Below, piece after piece: positions 1 to 7,800 of a stretch of 13,403 nucleotides of DNA. The stretch comes from Ventricola sp036297385 (lineage in GTDB: Bacteria; Bacillota; Clostridia; Christensenellales; Aristaeellaceae), in the NCBI GenBank assembly GCA_036297385.1, contig JAXJLD010000114.1, positions 1-13,403 on the forward strand, written 5' to 3'. The position numbers and the translations under genes were made by a program. How positions within the stretch are numbered: position 1 is the stretch's first letter; the number at the start of each line of letters is the position of its first letter. The notes under the pieces are model-generated. The model was not told the DNA's origin. It worked only from the letters and a program-made list of their open reading frames with translations, and searched no databases.

Positions 1-83
1 GCAGGCGGAACGTCGGAAATCGCAAGGAGCGCTTTGCGTGACTATGCGAGTTTCCCGGAATCGCAGTCCCAACATATTCCCCC

Positions 84-128
84 AAACGTAGTTTCAGAGC
101 AGACCGCAAAGCGGTCTACGATTGAAAC
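84..128. repeat. dispersed nested-palindrome repeat, left copy
   Basis: Bases 91-126 are identical over 36 nt to bases 13368-13403 at the right edge of the window. Extending left to 84 adds 7 nt with one mismatch (position 90, A versus G). The unit is a nested palindrome. The outer arms are GTTTCA (91-96) and TGAAAC (123-128). The inner stem is AGACCGC (101-107) and GCGGTCT (111-117) around an AAA loop. It lies just past the 3' end of the S41 peptidase gene. It has no T-run, so it is not an obvious terminator. It is best described as an intergenic palindromic repeat (REP- or MITE-like). The family is not identified. Confidence 0.8.
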
Positions 129-167
129 GGGTTCAATTGAGTGAAAGGTTTTAGCTGCAAAACAGTA

Positions 168-1913
168 TTAGGACAGGATGATCTCGATGGCTTGCTCAAT
201 CAGCTCGTCGCGCCCCTCGCGCAGCCCTTCCACGGTTGGCAGGCAGAGTACGTCCGGCGTCAGGCCGACGCGCTGGGTCTGCCCGCCGTCCGGGGTATAC
301 ACGCCCAGACCGGAAATCGGAATTTGCAGACGACCGGGCAGGGTCAGTATCCCGATGTCGCCGTCTGCACCGAGGGAGGGGCTGCCGACAACCACGGCGT
401 TCGGCGCTTGGCGAAGGGCCATGATCGTAAATTCGCTCTGGCTGATGCTGTTCTCATCCATCAGCAGAACGACCTTGCCGGTGTACGGCTCAAAGGTGCG
501 CGTGTCGCCCAGCGCTTCCATGACGCCCTTGCCCACGGGCATCTCCTGCCGCCAGTAAGCGCCGGGAATGGCGTGGTTGGGCATACCCATGACCGCAAAG
601 ACGGTGACAGAGGGCACGATGTACTCACCCAGCAGATAGGGCAGGAATACGGAGGGATAGTACCGCAGATCGACGATGATGCCCTGCGTGCCGCTGAACT
701 GCGCCATCAGCTTTTCGACGTTGCCTTCAGCCAGCGCCGAAGGGTCGATGTAGCCCACGCGCCCATCCGCCATCAGGCCGTTGGGCTGGTGGCGCTCGTT
801 AAAGCGCCCGGCAAGGGTGGAGACGTGCAGCGTGAGCGTCTGTTCGCCGCGCAGCACGACGACCTCGGCCTGCTCGCCCTGCGCGGCGAGGAGCGCATCG
901 CCCATCTTCACCAGTAGCTTGTCCGGTTCGGGGAGGACGGTATACGGGCGAAGCGCCTCGATGCGTGCGGCGATGGTGTCGCCGTCGATGCTTTGCAGCA
1001 CGTCGCCGGGGCGAAGCGGGCTGTCCGGGCCGCCGACCTGATGGACGACGGCCTGCCCGTCGATCATGCGGATGCTGCACGGCAAGTTGCGCTTGCCGTA
1101 GAAATAGCGCAGGAGCTGCGTGGAATCATAGACAGCGGCGTGCGCATCGGCGGTCATGGCGACAGTCTGGGCGATGGCAAGCACATAGCTGCGGTGATCC
1201 GTCGCGGCGGCGACGCGGGGGATGGACTCGCGCAGAGCGTCGTCCCAGTCCTTCACCGTGATGCTGAGGTTCGGGGAGTAGTAGGCGTAGGCGTTCCAGA
1301 AGCGGAACAGACCCAGCAGGTACATCCCCATGTCGCGCGGCGGCGCGGGATAGGTGCGCTCGTTCTCAAAGGTGACGCGCCCCACTTGCCCATCGATGGA
1401 GGCACAGGCGCGGCTTCGGTCAGCGATGGACACCTGCGCCATGTGCGTGAGACGCTCGCTTAGCGCATTGCCCCAGAGGGAGACGTCGGTCGTCCACGCA
1501 GTATCCGCCGCGATCAGCCCGCGCTCGGCCTGAAGGGTATGCCACTGGGCGGCCATCTCGTCACGCTGCACCGAGATGGGGAACTGCTCCAGCCAGCGCA
1601 GAAGCACGGCGTTGGCCTCGTCGGCATTCTGGGCGCACAGCACATCGGGCATGACGGAAATCAGCTCCGCATCCCAGTTCAGCTCGCCCGATACCACGGA
1701 TGGATGATGATATTTGGCCAAGCCCCAGACCTTGCACAGCCTGTACAGGGAATCCGCCTGCACGTCGCTCAGCGGGGCCGTCTCGATGGGGGAGCCGGTG
1801 CGCAGCGGGTCGTCATCCTGCTTCCATGCGCCGGTGAAGGCGAGAAGCGGCAGCATCAGCAGGCAGAGGGCAAGCAGCGGCCATCCCTTGCGGAGAATGG
1901 AATGTGCATTCAT
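168..1913 (-). CDS. S41-family peptidase (tricorn-like subfamily), exported
   Basis: The 581-residue protein starts with an ATG preceded by AAAGGGG nine bases upstream. Residues 1-30 form a signal peptide or membrane anchor: a basic MNAHSILRKG start followed by a leucine-rich core, with no lipobox. A helical region around residues 55-95 has the KYHHP...NWD pattern common in this subfamily. A PDZ-like segment (about 272-358, with RPGDVLQSIDGD) is followed by the peptidase core (about 375-565). The nucleophile motif is NSISQSE, with Ser491 as the likely nucleophile and Ser493 as the alternative. The segment where CtpA-type enzymes carry the catalytic lysine reads SLGADGDIG and has no lysine. 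The tail GLGVYTPDGGQTQRVG is typical of the lysine-less, tricorn-like S41 group. The protein probably acts outside the membrane on peptides or unfolded proteins; its substrate is unknown. The gene is monocistronic and divergent from the DUF2461 gene. Confidence 0.88.
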   Translation of the reverse strand: MNAHSILRKGWPLLALCLLMLPLLAFTGAWKQDDDPLRTGSPIETAPLSDVQADSLYRLCKVWGLAKYHHPSVVSGELNWDAELISVMPDVLCAQNADEANAVLLRWLEQFPISVQRDEMAAQWHTLQAERGLIAADTAWTTDVSLWGNALSERLTHMAQVSIADRSRACASIDGQVGRVTFENERTYPAPPRDMGMYLLGLFRFWNAYAYYSPNLSITVKDWDDALRESIPRVAAATDHRSYVLAIAQTVAMTADAHAAVYDSTQLLRYFYGKRNLPCSIRMIDGQAVVHQVGGPDSPLRPGDVLQSIDGDTIAARIEALRPYTVLPEPDKLLVKMGDALLAAQGEQAEVVVLRGEQTLTLHVSTLAGRFNERHQPNGLMADGRVGYIDPSALAEGNVEKLMAQFSGTQGIIVDLRYYPSVFLPYLLGEYIVPSVTVFAVMGMPNHAIPGAYWRQEMPVGKGVMEALGDTRTFEPYTGKVVLLMDENSISQSEFTIMALRQAPNAVVVGSPSLGADGDIGILTLPGRLQIPISGLGVYTPDGGQTQRVGLTPDVLCLPTVEGLREGRDELIEQAIEIILS

Positions 1914-1943
1914 GGCGGAAAACCCCTTTCTCTTCCTGAAACC

Positions 1944-1972
1944 ATTATAGCACAGCGGGATGGGCGCACGAA
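1944..1972 (-). promoter_or_regulatory. promoter of the S41 peptidase gene
   Basis: On the minus strand a perfect TATAAT (1944-1949) is preceded by TGC, giving an extended -10 element. The -35 region 17 bp upstream (TTCGTG, 1967-1972) is weak, so the extended -10 probably compensates. The leader is about 25 nt long. Confidence 0.65.
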
Positions 1973-2000
1973 AGAGAAACGCGCTTTTTGGTGTGGCGCA

Positions 2001-2030
2001 TTGCGCTTTTCCCAGAGGGCGTGTTATAAT
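2001..2030 (+). promoter_or_regulatory. promoter of the DUF2461-uppP unit
   Basis: TTGCGC (2001-2006), an 18-bp spacer, then TATAAT (2025-2030) preceded by TGT, an extended -10. The predicted start near 2037 lies just before the AGGAGG ribosome binding site at 2041-2046, so the leader is short. A GCGCTTTT direct repeat (1981-1988 and 2003-2010) spans the -35 region; its meaning is unknown. Confidence 0.7.
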
Positions 2031-2053
2031 GTCTGCGGCAAGGAGGCAAGAGG

Positions 2054-2836
2054 GTGTTTACAGGATTTACGCAGGAGGCGCTGGAGTTTCTCAGCGATAT
2101 CCGCTTTCATAATGACCAGACCTTTTATGAGCAGAACCGCGAGCGGTACGAGTGCGCGGTGAAGGCGCCGCTGCGCGCGCTGTGCGAGGAGCTCGCCCCC
2201 GTGGTGCAGCGCATCGACCCGCGGCTGGATACCCGGCCCGGACGCACGATGTCGCGCATCCGGCGGGACACGCGCTTTTCACGGGATAAATCCCCGTTCC
2301 GCGATCATGTGTGGCTCGGCTGGCGCTATCCGGGCGAGAGCCGGAGCGAGGGATTTGGTATGTACTGGGGCTTCGGCCCGGACTGGCTCTCGTGGGGCGA
2401 GGGCTGCTATGCAGCGAACAAGCCGCTGATGGACGCGCTGCGCCTGCACATCAGGCGCTGCCCGGACGAGGTGCGCGAGGCGCTGCATGACGCGCGGCTG
2501 GCAGGGCGCTTTGCGCTCTACGGCGAGGATTACCGCAAGCTGAATGTGCCGGATGACGTGCCGGAGGATCTGCGGGCGCTGTATGTGAAGAAGGGCTTCG
2601 GCATAGAACATAACGGCGATCAGGCGGAATGGGCGATGCTGTATACGCACGAAATGGCCGATCTGCTGGCGCAGGAGCTGGAGGCGATGGCCCCACTGCA
2701 GAAGCTGATGCAGCGCCTGCGCGGGCAGGCGGAATATGCGCAGCAGGCTCGTGAGCAGGAGGAACGCGAGGCGGCAGCTCAGCCGCAGACAAGCGGAAAG
2801 ATGACCGTGCGCAGCGCGGAGGAGTTTGAGTTTTAA
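2054..2836 (+). CDS. DUF2461 (TIGR02453) family protein
   Basis: This 260-residue cytoplasmic protein of unknown function starts with GTG seven bases after a perfect AGGAGG (2041-2046). The N-terminal pattern FTGFTQEALEFLSDI, a following Asn-containing helix, and RIRRDTRFSRDKSPFRDHVW (about residues 70-90) are the signature of the DUF2461 family, whose conserved core is an Arg-Asp-Thr-Arg-Phe...Asp-Lys-(S/T)-Pro motif. Length matches the family. The last 40 residues are a charged, glutamine/glutamate-rich helix plus a polar tail (about 225-260) and look less conserved. It has its own promoter and lies 88 bp before uppP on the same strand with no terminator between them, so the two are probably co-transcribed. 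No enzymatic role can be given. Confidence 0.88.
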   Translation: MFTGFTQEALEFLSDIRFHNDQTFYEQNRERYECAVKAPLRALCEELAPVVQRIDPRLDTRPGRTMSRIRRDTRFSRDKSPFRDHVWLGWRYPGESRSEGFGMYWGFGPDWLSWGEGCYAANKPLMDALRLHIRRCPDEVREALHDARLAGRFALYGEDYRKLNVPDDVPEDLRALYVKKGFGIEHNGDQAEWAMLYTHEMADLLAQELEAMAPLQKLMQRLRGQAEYAQQAREQEEREAAAQPQTSGKMTVRSAEEFEF

Positions 2837-2924
2837 AACTGTTTCGCCCAGCAGCGCATGGGAAAATGCGGGAAAAGGATCAAAAAGGCAGGACGTGGGG
2901 AGAACCCGAAGAAAGAGGAATGAC

Positions 2925-3761
2925 ATGGAATTGTGGTTGGAAACGCTGAAGGCAATACTTTTCGGCGTGGTGGAAGGCGTGACCGAGTGGCTGCCCATCA
3001 GCTCTACCGGTCATATGATCCTGCTGGATGAGTTCATTCAGCTTCAGATGAGCGATGCGTTCAAGACGATGTTCAAGGTTGTCATCCAGCTTGGTGCAAT
3101 TCTGGCCGTCGTGGTGCTGTATTTCCCCAAGCTCTGGCCGTTTCAGCGCGGCGGAAAGAAGCTGACCTCGTGGCTGCGCATGGACACGGTCAGCCTGTGG
3201 GTGAAGGTGCTGGTGGCCATCCTGCCCAGCGCTATCGTCGGCATCCCGCTGGATGACTGGATGGACACGCACCTGCACACAGCCCCTGTTGTGGCGGCGA
3301 TGCTGGTGCTTTACGGCGTGGCGTTTATCGCCATCGAGCGCAGGCAAACGCCGCACAGACGCGCACGTGTGCAGGACGTGGGGCTGATTGATATGCGCAT
3401 GGCGCTGCTGATCGGTATGTTCCAGGTGCTGTCGCTGGTGCCGGGTACCAGCCGTTCCGGCGCGACGATTCTGGGCGGTATGCTCATGGGCTGCTCCCGT
3501 GCGGCGGCGAGCGAGTTCAGCTTCTTCCTCGCGATTCCCACGATGGCGGGTGCGAGCCTGCTGAAGGTGCTCAAGTTTGGCCTGAACTTTACCGGCGCAG
3601 AGCTGCTGATTCTGCTGGTGGGTTGTGTGACGGCGTTTGTGGTGTCCATCGTGGCGATCAAGACGTTCATCGGTTACATCAAGAAGCACAGCTTCACGGC
3701 GTTCGGCTGGTATCGCATCGTGCTGGGTGCGCTGGTGGCGGTGTACTTCCTGCTGAAATGA
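2925..3761 (+). CDS. uppP: undecaprenyl-diphosphatase (bacitracin-resistance type)
   Basis: This integral membrane enzyme dephosphorylates undecaprenyl pyrophosphate to the monophosphate, recycling the lipid carrier for peptidoglycan and other wall polymers; extra copies confer bacitracin resistance in other bacteria. The 278-residue product has both family signatures: EGVTEWLPISSTGH at residues 17-30 (Glu17, Glu21, Ser27 and His30 match the catalytic numbering of E. coli BacA) and PGTSRSG at 173-179 with Arg177. Several hydrophobic segments fit the polytopic fold. The reading frame is open upstream to 2826, but the chosen ATG follows AGAGGAA (2914-2920) and begins the conserved protein; the 33 upstream residues are polar and unlike the family. 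It is followed by a strong hairpin at 3787-3821. Confidence 0.96.
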   Translation: MELWLETLKAILFGVVEGVTEWLPISSTGHMILLDEFIQLQMSDAFKTMFKVVIQLGAILAVVVLYFPKLWPFQRGGKKLTSWLRMDTVSLWVKVLVAILPSAIVGIPLDDWMDTHLHTAPVVAAMLVLYGVAFIAIERRQTPHRRARVQDVGLIDMRMALLIGMFQVLSLVPGTSRSGATILGGMLMGCSRAAASEFSFFLAIPTMAGASLLKVLKFGLNFTGAELLILLVGCVTAFVVSIVAIKTFIGYIKKHSFTAFGWYRIVLGALVAVYFLLK

Positions 3762-3785
3762 ACGGCGTGATGGGATGATAAGAAA

Positions 3786-3826
3786 TAATGGCGTCCGGGA
3801 GCGTGGCTTCCGGACGCCATTTGTAT
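3786..3826 (+). terminator. hairpin terminator after uppP, possibly bidirectional
   Basis: A 12-bp perfect stem (AATGGCGTCCGG, 3787-3798, with its complement at 3810-3821) continues inward by four further pairs, one of them G-U, to a GTG loop. The plus-strand tail TTTGTATG is U-poor. On the minus strand the tail ATTATTTCTT is T-rich, so the same hairpin may also end traX transcription, which converges from the right. Confidence 0.75.
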
Positions 3827-3904
3827 GTGATGATATGTTGTTTTTTATGTATGATAGAAATGTAAGAGCCGCACGAAACAAAGAAGGAAGCCTGAGGGAG
3901 CGCA

Positions 3905-4609
3905 TTACCCCAGCAGATAGGGCGGAATGATACGCAGGAGACGGATGACGACGAGTGCGATGAGGTGCAGCGGATACGCTGCGTAGAACAGGAAGGTAAA
4001 GACAGGGGTGCGCACGCCGCGCTTTCCATTGTAAAGCAGCATGAACGGCAGGGCGAGCAGCGCACACAGCGAGGTCAGCACCCAGCTTGTCGTCACGCCG
4101 GAGAGCGCAAGGCTGGTGGTGTAGAGCAGCAGCGAGCCAGATACGCAGAGCGCCAGCTTGGGGCGGCTGTTTTGGGCATAGTAGGCGCTCAGGCAGAGCG
4201 CAATGGAGAGCCAGCCGTAGCTGACACGCGCAGCCATCGCGGCCAGGCACAGCGTTGCAATCGTCACAAGTGCCTGCATGGGCCGACCGCGCAGGGCGCG
4301 AGCGGCATAGAGTGCCAACAGCCCCAGCAGCAGGGAAAACAGGACGTTTTGCTCTGCGCCGCTGGCCACGCGGCCAAAGATCAGCAGATCAAATGGGATT
4401 TCGGAGAGCAGCGCCAGCAGCAGCAGGCGGCGGGCGTAGGCGCGGATGTCGCGTGTGTGCAAAAAACCCTGCGTAAGCAGAAAGCAATACAGCGGAAACG
4501 AGAGCCGACCAATGCAGCGGAACGCGCCCACAGCAGGAAACAGCGCCAGACCGGCGTGATCAGCGAACATGGCTGTCAGCGCCAGCAGGCGCAGTACAAA
4601 GGACGACAG
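3905..4609 (-). CDS. TraX-family membrane protein, probable CTG start
   Basis: About 234 residues, nearly all hydrophobic, with about eight predicted membrane segments. The motifs GRLSFPLYCFLLTQGFLHTR, SEIPFDL, LLYNGKRG and FYAAYPLHL are hallmarks of the TraX family, whose founder N-acetylates F-pilin. Chromosomal homologues in Clostridia occur without conjugation genes, as here, and their acyl acceptor is unknown. The frame is open back to a TTG at 4681, but that TTG is the -35 hexamer of a strong promoter (4653-4681), so it cannot be in the transcript. After the predicted transcription start the only well-placed initiation site is GGGAGG (4618-4623), 8 bases before a CTG at 4609-4607, giving (M)SSFVLRLLAL, the usual family N-terminus. 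The next in-frame ATG (codon 14 from this CTG) would remove part of the first membrane helix. The family call is strong; the CTG start is inferred. Confidence 0.85.
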   Translation of the reverse strand: MSSFVLRLLALTAMFADHAGLALFPAVGAFRCIGRLSFPLYCFLLTQGFLHTRDIRAYARRLLLLALLSEIPFDLLIFGRVASGAEQNVLFSLLLGLLALYAARALRGRPMQALVTIATLCLAAMAARVSYGWLSIALCLSAYYAQNSRPKLALCVSGSLLLYTTSLALSGVTTSWVLTSLCALLALPFMLLYNGKRGVRTPVFTFLFYAAYPLHLIALVVIRLLRIIPPYLLG

Positions 4610-4652
4610 AGCGTTTTCCTCCCTTCCGCAATGAAGAAATCGGTTTCTATAT

Positions 4653-4681
4653 ATGATATAGGAAGAAGAGCTTACTGTCAA
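4653..4681 (-). promoter_or_regulatory. traX-like gene promoter
   Basis: Minus strand: perfect TTGACA (4676-4681), a 17-bp spacer, then TATCAT (4653-4658, five of six matches to consensus). It places transcription start near 4646 and excludes the TTG at 4681 as a start codon. The PurBox-like CGAACATT on this strand (4680-4687) overlaps the -35 hexamer. Confidence 0.8.
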
Positions 4682-4683
4682 TG

Positions 4684-4721
4684 TTCGTGCATATACGAAT
4701 TATTCTGTTCGTATGCACGAA
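4684..4721. promoter_or_regulatory. 38-bp nested palindrome, candidate PurR-type operator
   Basis: Outer arms TTCGTGCAT (4684-4692) and ATGCACGAA (4713-4721) are perfect inverted repeats. Inner arms ATACGAA (4693-4699) and TTCGTAT (4708-4714) are also perfect. The result is two TTCGT-N(4-6)-ACGAA dyads 8 bp apart. The minus strand reads CGAACATT at the left edge (4680-4687), which fits the Gram-positive PurBox core CGAACWWT. The plus strand has the near match CGAATTAT (4696-4703). It sits between and upstream of both divergent promoters, as PurR sites sit upstream of the B. subtilis pur promoter. The symmetry is certain; PurR as the binding protein is inferred. Confidence 0.6.
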
Positions 4722-4737
4722 AAGAATCGGAAAAACA

Positions 4738-4766
4738 TTGCGCTTCCCCGGCTTCAATGCTATAAT
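4738..4766 (+). promoter_or_regulatory. purL promoter
   Basis: TTGCGC (4738-4743), a 17-bp spacer, then a perfect TATAAT (4761-4766) preceded by TGC, an extended -10. Transcription start is expected near 4773, leaving a leader of about 65 nt. Confidence 0.78.
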
Positions 4767-4770
4767 AAAA

Positions 4771-4814
4771 GCGGTACACGCTTTTGTGAGCGTGTGTTTC
4801 ATGAACAATTCCGC
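4771..4814 (+). other. purL 5' leader stem-loop
   Basis: Immediately at the predicted start of the transcript, ACACGCT (4776-4782) pairs perfectly with AGCGTGT (4789-4795) around a 6-nt loop. GCGG (4771-4774) can close the structure with CCGC (4811-4814), just before the ribosome binding site. No T-run follows, and the leader is too short and lacks the conserved junctions of a purine riboswitch. It may only stabilise the mRNA 5' end. Confidence 0.4.
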
Positions 4815-4837
4815 TTTAATCACGGAGGAGGATTATC

Positions 4838-7800
4838 GTGAGTCAGGTCAGAAGAATCTATGCAGAAAAGCGTCCGGGCTATGACGTCGCTGCGCAGCAG
4901 CTCTGCCACGAGCTGTGCGAGGCGCTGGGCACGCAGGCCATTGAGCGCGTGCGTATCTTCCAGCGTTACGACGTGGAGGGAGTTTCGGAGGCGGCGCTTG
5001 AAAGCGCAAAGGGCATCATCTTCTCCGAGCCGAACGCCGACGTCCTGTACGATGAGACGCTGCCGCCGATGGACGCGCAGCTTCTGGCGGTCGAATATCT
5101 GCCGGGTCAGTACGATCAGCGCGCTGACAGCGCCAGCCAGTGCCTGCAGCTGCTCAGCCCGAACGAGGCACGCCCGAAGGTGGCGTGTGCCAAGGTGTAC
5201 GCCGTGGAAGGTGCGCAGGTGACGCGCGTGATGATGGACGCGATTGCCGCACACCTGATTAATCCGGTCGAGGCGCGCCGCGCGGGCATGGAGAAGCCGG
5301 AGACGCTGGTGATGCACGCCGACGTGCCGGCGGATGTGGCTGTCGTAGAGGGCTTTACCGCCATGAGCGACAAGGCGCTTGCCGAAATGGTTGCCCAGAT
5401 GGGCATGGCGATGAGCGCCGAGGATCTGAGCTTCTGCCGCGATTACTTCCGCGATACCGAGAAGCGTGATCCGTCCGTGACGGAGCTGCGTGCGATTGAC
5501 ACCTATTGGTCTGACCATTGCCGCCACACCACGTTCCTCACGGCGATTGACGATGTGGAATTTGAGGGCGGCGAGCTGGCCGAGCCGATCCGTGCGGCGT
5601 ATGCGCTGTACATCGACACCCGTAAGAACGTGTATGGCGAGCGCAAGAAGGACATTTCCCTCATGGACATGGCAACCCTCGGCGCAAAGGCCCTGCGCAA
5701 GATGGGCAAGCTGGACGATCTGGACGCTTCCGACGAGATCAACGCCTGCTCCATCGTGGTGACGGCGAACGTGGACGGACATGAGGAGCCGTGGCTCATC
5801 ATGTTCAAGAACGAAACGCATAACCATCCCACCGAGATTGAGGGCTTCGGCGGCGCGGCGACCTGTCTGGGCGGCGCGATTCGCGATCCGCTTTCCGGCC
5901 GCAGCTACGTCTATCAGGCAATGCGCATCACCGGTTCTGGCGATCCGCGCGTGCCGTATTCCCGCACCCGCAAGGGTAAGCTGCCCCAGCGCCGCATCAC
6001 GACGACCGCTGCGCAGGGCTATTCCTCCTACGGCAACCAGATCGGTCTGGCGGCGGGCAAGGTGCAGGAGTACTATCATCCGGGCTTCGTTGCCAAGCGC
6101 ATGGAGCTGGGCGCGGTCATCGCCGCGACCCCGCGCGACCATGTGCGCCGCGGTGTACCGGCCCCGGGCGATGTGGTGATGCTGCTGGGCGGCCGCACGG
6201 GCCGCGATGGCTGTGGCGGCGCGACGGGCTCTTCCAAGGCGCACAGCGTGGAATCCCTGTCCACCTGCGGTGCAGAGGTGCAGAAGGGCAATCCGCCCAC
6301 CGAGCGCTGCATCCAGCGCCTGTTCCGCAGCGCGGAGTTTGCGCAGATGGTCAAGCGCTGCAATGACTTTGGCGCGGGCGGCGTGTGCGTCGCCGTGGGC
6401 GAGCTGGCACCGGGTCTTGTCATCGAGCTGGACGCTGTGCCCAAGAAGTACGAGGGTCTGGACGGCACCGAGCTGGCGATCTCTGAATCGCAGGAGCGCA
6501 TGGCGTGCGTGATCGAGGCCGATCAGGTCGAGCGCTTCAAGCAGATGGCGTATGAGGAGAACCTCGAAGCCACGCAGGTTGCTGTGGTGACGGAGGAAGC
6601 GCGTCTGGTGATGCACTGGCGCGGCAGCACGATTGTCGATCTCTCCCGCGCGTTCTTGGATACCAACGGCGTGACGCAGCACGCAAAGGCGGTTGTGACC
6701 GCGCCGGATGCGCAGAATCCGTATCTGACCGCGCAGCCGGACTTTGCCAAGGATAAGACCGTGCGCGAGGCATGGCTGGCTATGCTGGGCGATCTGAACA
6801 TCTGCTCTCAGAAGGGCATGGTGGAGCGCTTTGACGGCACCATCGGTGCGAGCACCATTCTGGCGCCTTACGGCGGCGTGCATCGCGACAGCCCGAATGA
6901 GGCGATGGCGGCGCTGATTCCGGCCGACGGAGAGACGACCACCGCAACGCTGATGGCCCACGGCTACGACCCGTACCTGAGCGAGTGGAGCCCGTTCCAC
7001 GGCGCGGTGTACGCGGTGACGGAGTCGCTGGCGAAGATTTGCGCGGCGGGCGGCGACGTGACCAAGGCACGCCTGACCTTCCAGGAGTATTTTGAAAAGC
7101 TGGGCAAGGACGCGCACCGCTGGGGCAAGCCGGCGGCGGCGCTGCTGGGCGGTCTGTCCGCGCAGCTCGGCTTCGGCACAGCCTCGATCGGAGGCAAGGA
7201 CTCCATGTCCGGCACGTTCGAGGATATCCATGTGCCGCCGACGCTGGTTTCCTTTGCTGTGACCGCTGTGGAGGCGAGCCACATCATCTCCACGGACTTC
7301 AAGGGCGGCGACCACCGCATCGCGCTGCTGCGCCTGCCGGTGGATGCGCACCTCCTGCCGGAGTATGATAAGGCGCTCATGCGCTACGATCTGCTGCGCA
7401 AGGCCATTGAGCGCGGCGACGTGCTCTCCGCGCACACCGTGGGCCGCGGCGGTTTGGCCGCTGCCGTCACGATGATGGCGCTGGGCAGCCGCGTGGGCGT
7501 GAGCCTGATTGGCGTGACGGAGGACGAGCTGTTCCTGCCGGCCTACGGCAGCATCGTCTGCGAGCTGGCGGATGGCGCACCGGTTCCGGCGGGCATGGAG
7601 GTCGTGGGCTTCACGTCCGAGCATCCGATGATCAATGCGCTGGGCACGATCCTCTCGCTGGAGGAGGCGCACAAGGCGTGGAGTGCGCCGCTGGAGCCGA
7701 TCTTCCCGACGAGCGCACCGGCGAAGCACTCCGTTGCGCCGTACAAGCCCTTTGTGGTGCGCAACACCAATCGCCCGTCGCTGCACGTCGCCAAGCCGCG

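Noticed and set aside
91..128. CRISPR-like repeat (about 37 nt, beginning GTTTC and ending ATTGAAAC)
   Set aside because: Only one copy occurs at each end of the window, with no spacer-repeat periodicity and no cas genes. It fits a dispersed palindromic repeat better.
1..144. Plus-strand frame open from the window edge to a TGA at 142-144 (47 codons), possibly the 3' end of a gene
   Set aside because: It runs straight through the non-coding repeat at 84-128, its codon use is unlike the neighbours, and an open run of this length is common by chance. Upstream sequence would settle it.
2880..4250. Long minus-strand frame of 456 codons over uppP and part of the traX-like gene
   Set aside because: It is antisense to a clearly recognised UppP and crosses the terminator hairpin. 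Its composition is typical of a shadow frame.
3905..4609. Traces of a conjugative element because of the TraX-family protein
   Set aside because: No relaxase, type IV secretion, integrase or attachment-site sequence is present. Stand-alone TraX-like genes are common in Clostridia chromosomes.
4801..4884. 27-codon leader ORF starting at ATG 4801 and overlapping the purL start
   Set aside because: It has no ribosome binding site, and GGAGGAG at 4824-4830 is correctly placed for the purL GTG. The peptide has no regulatory codon run.
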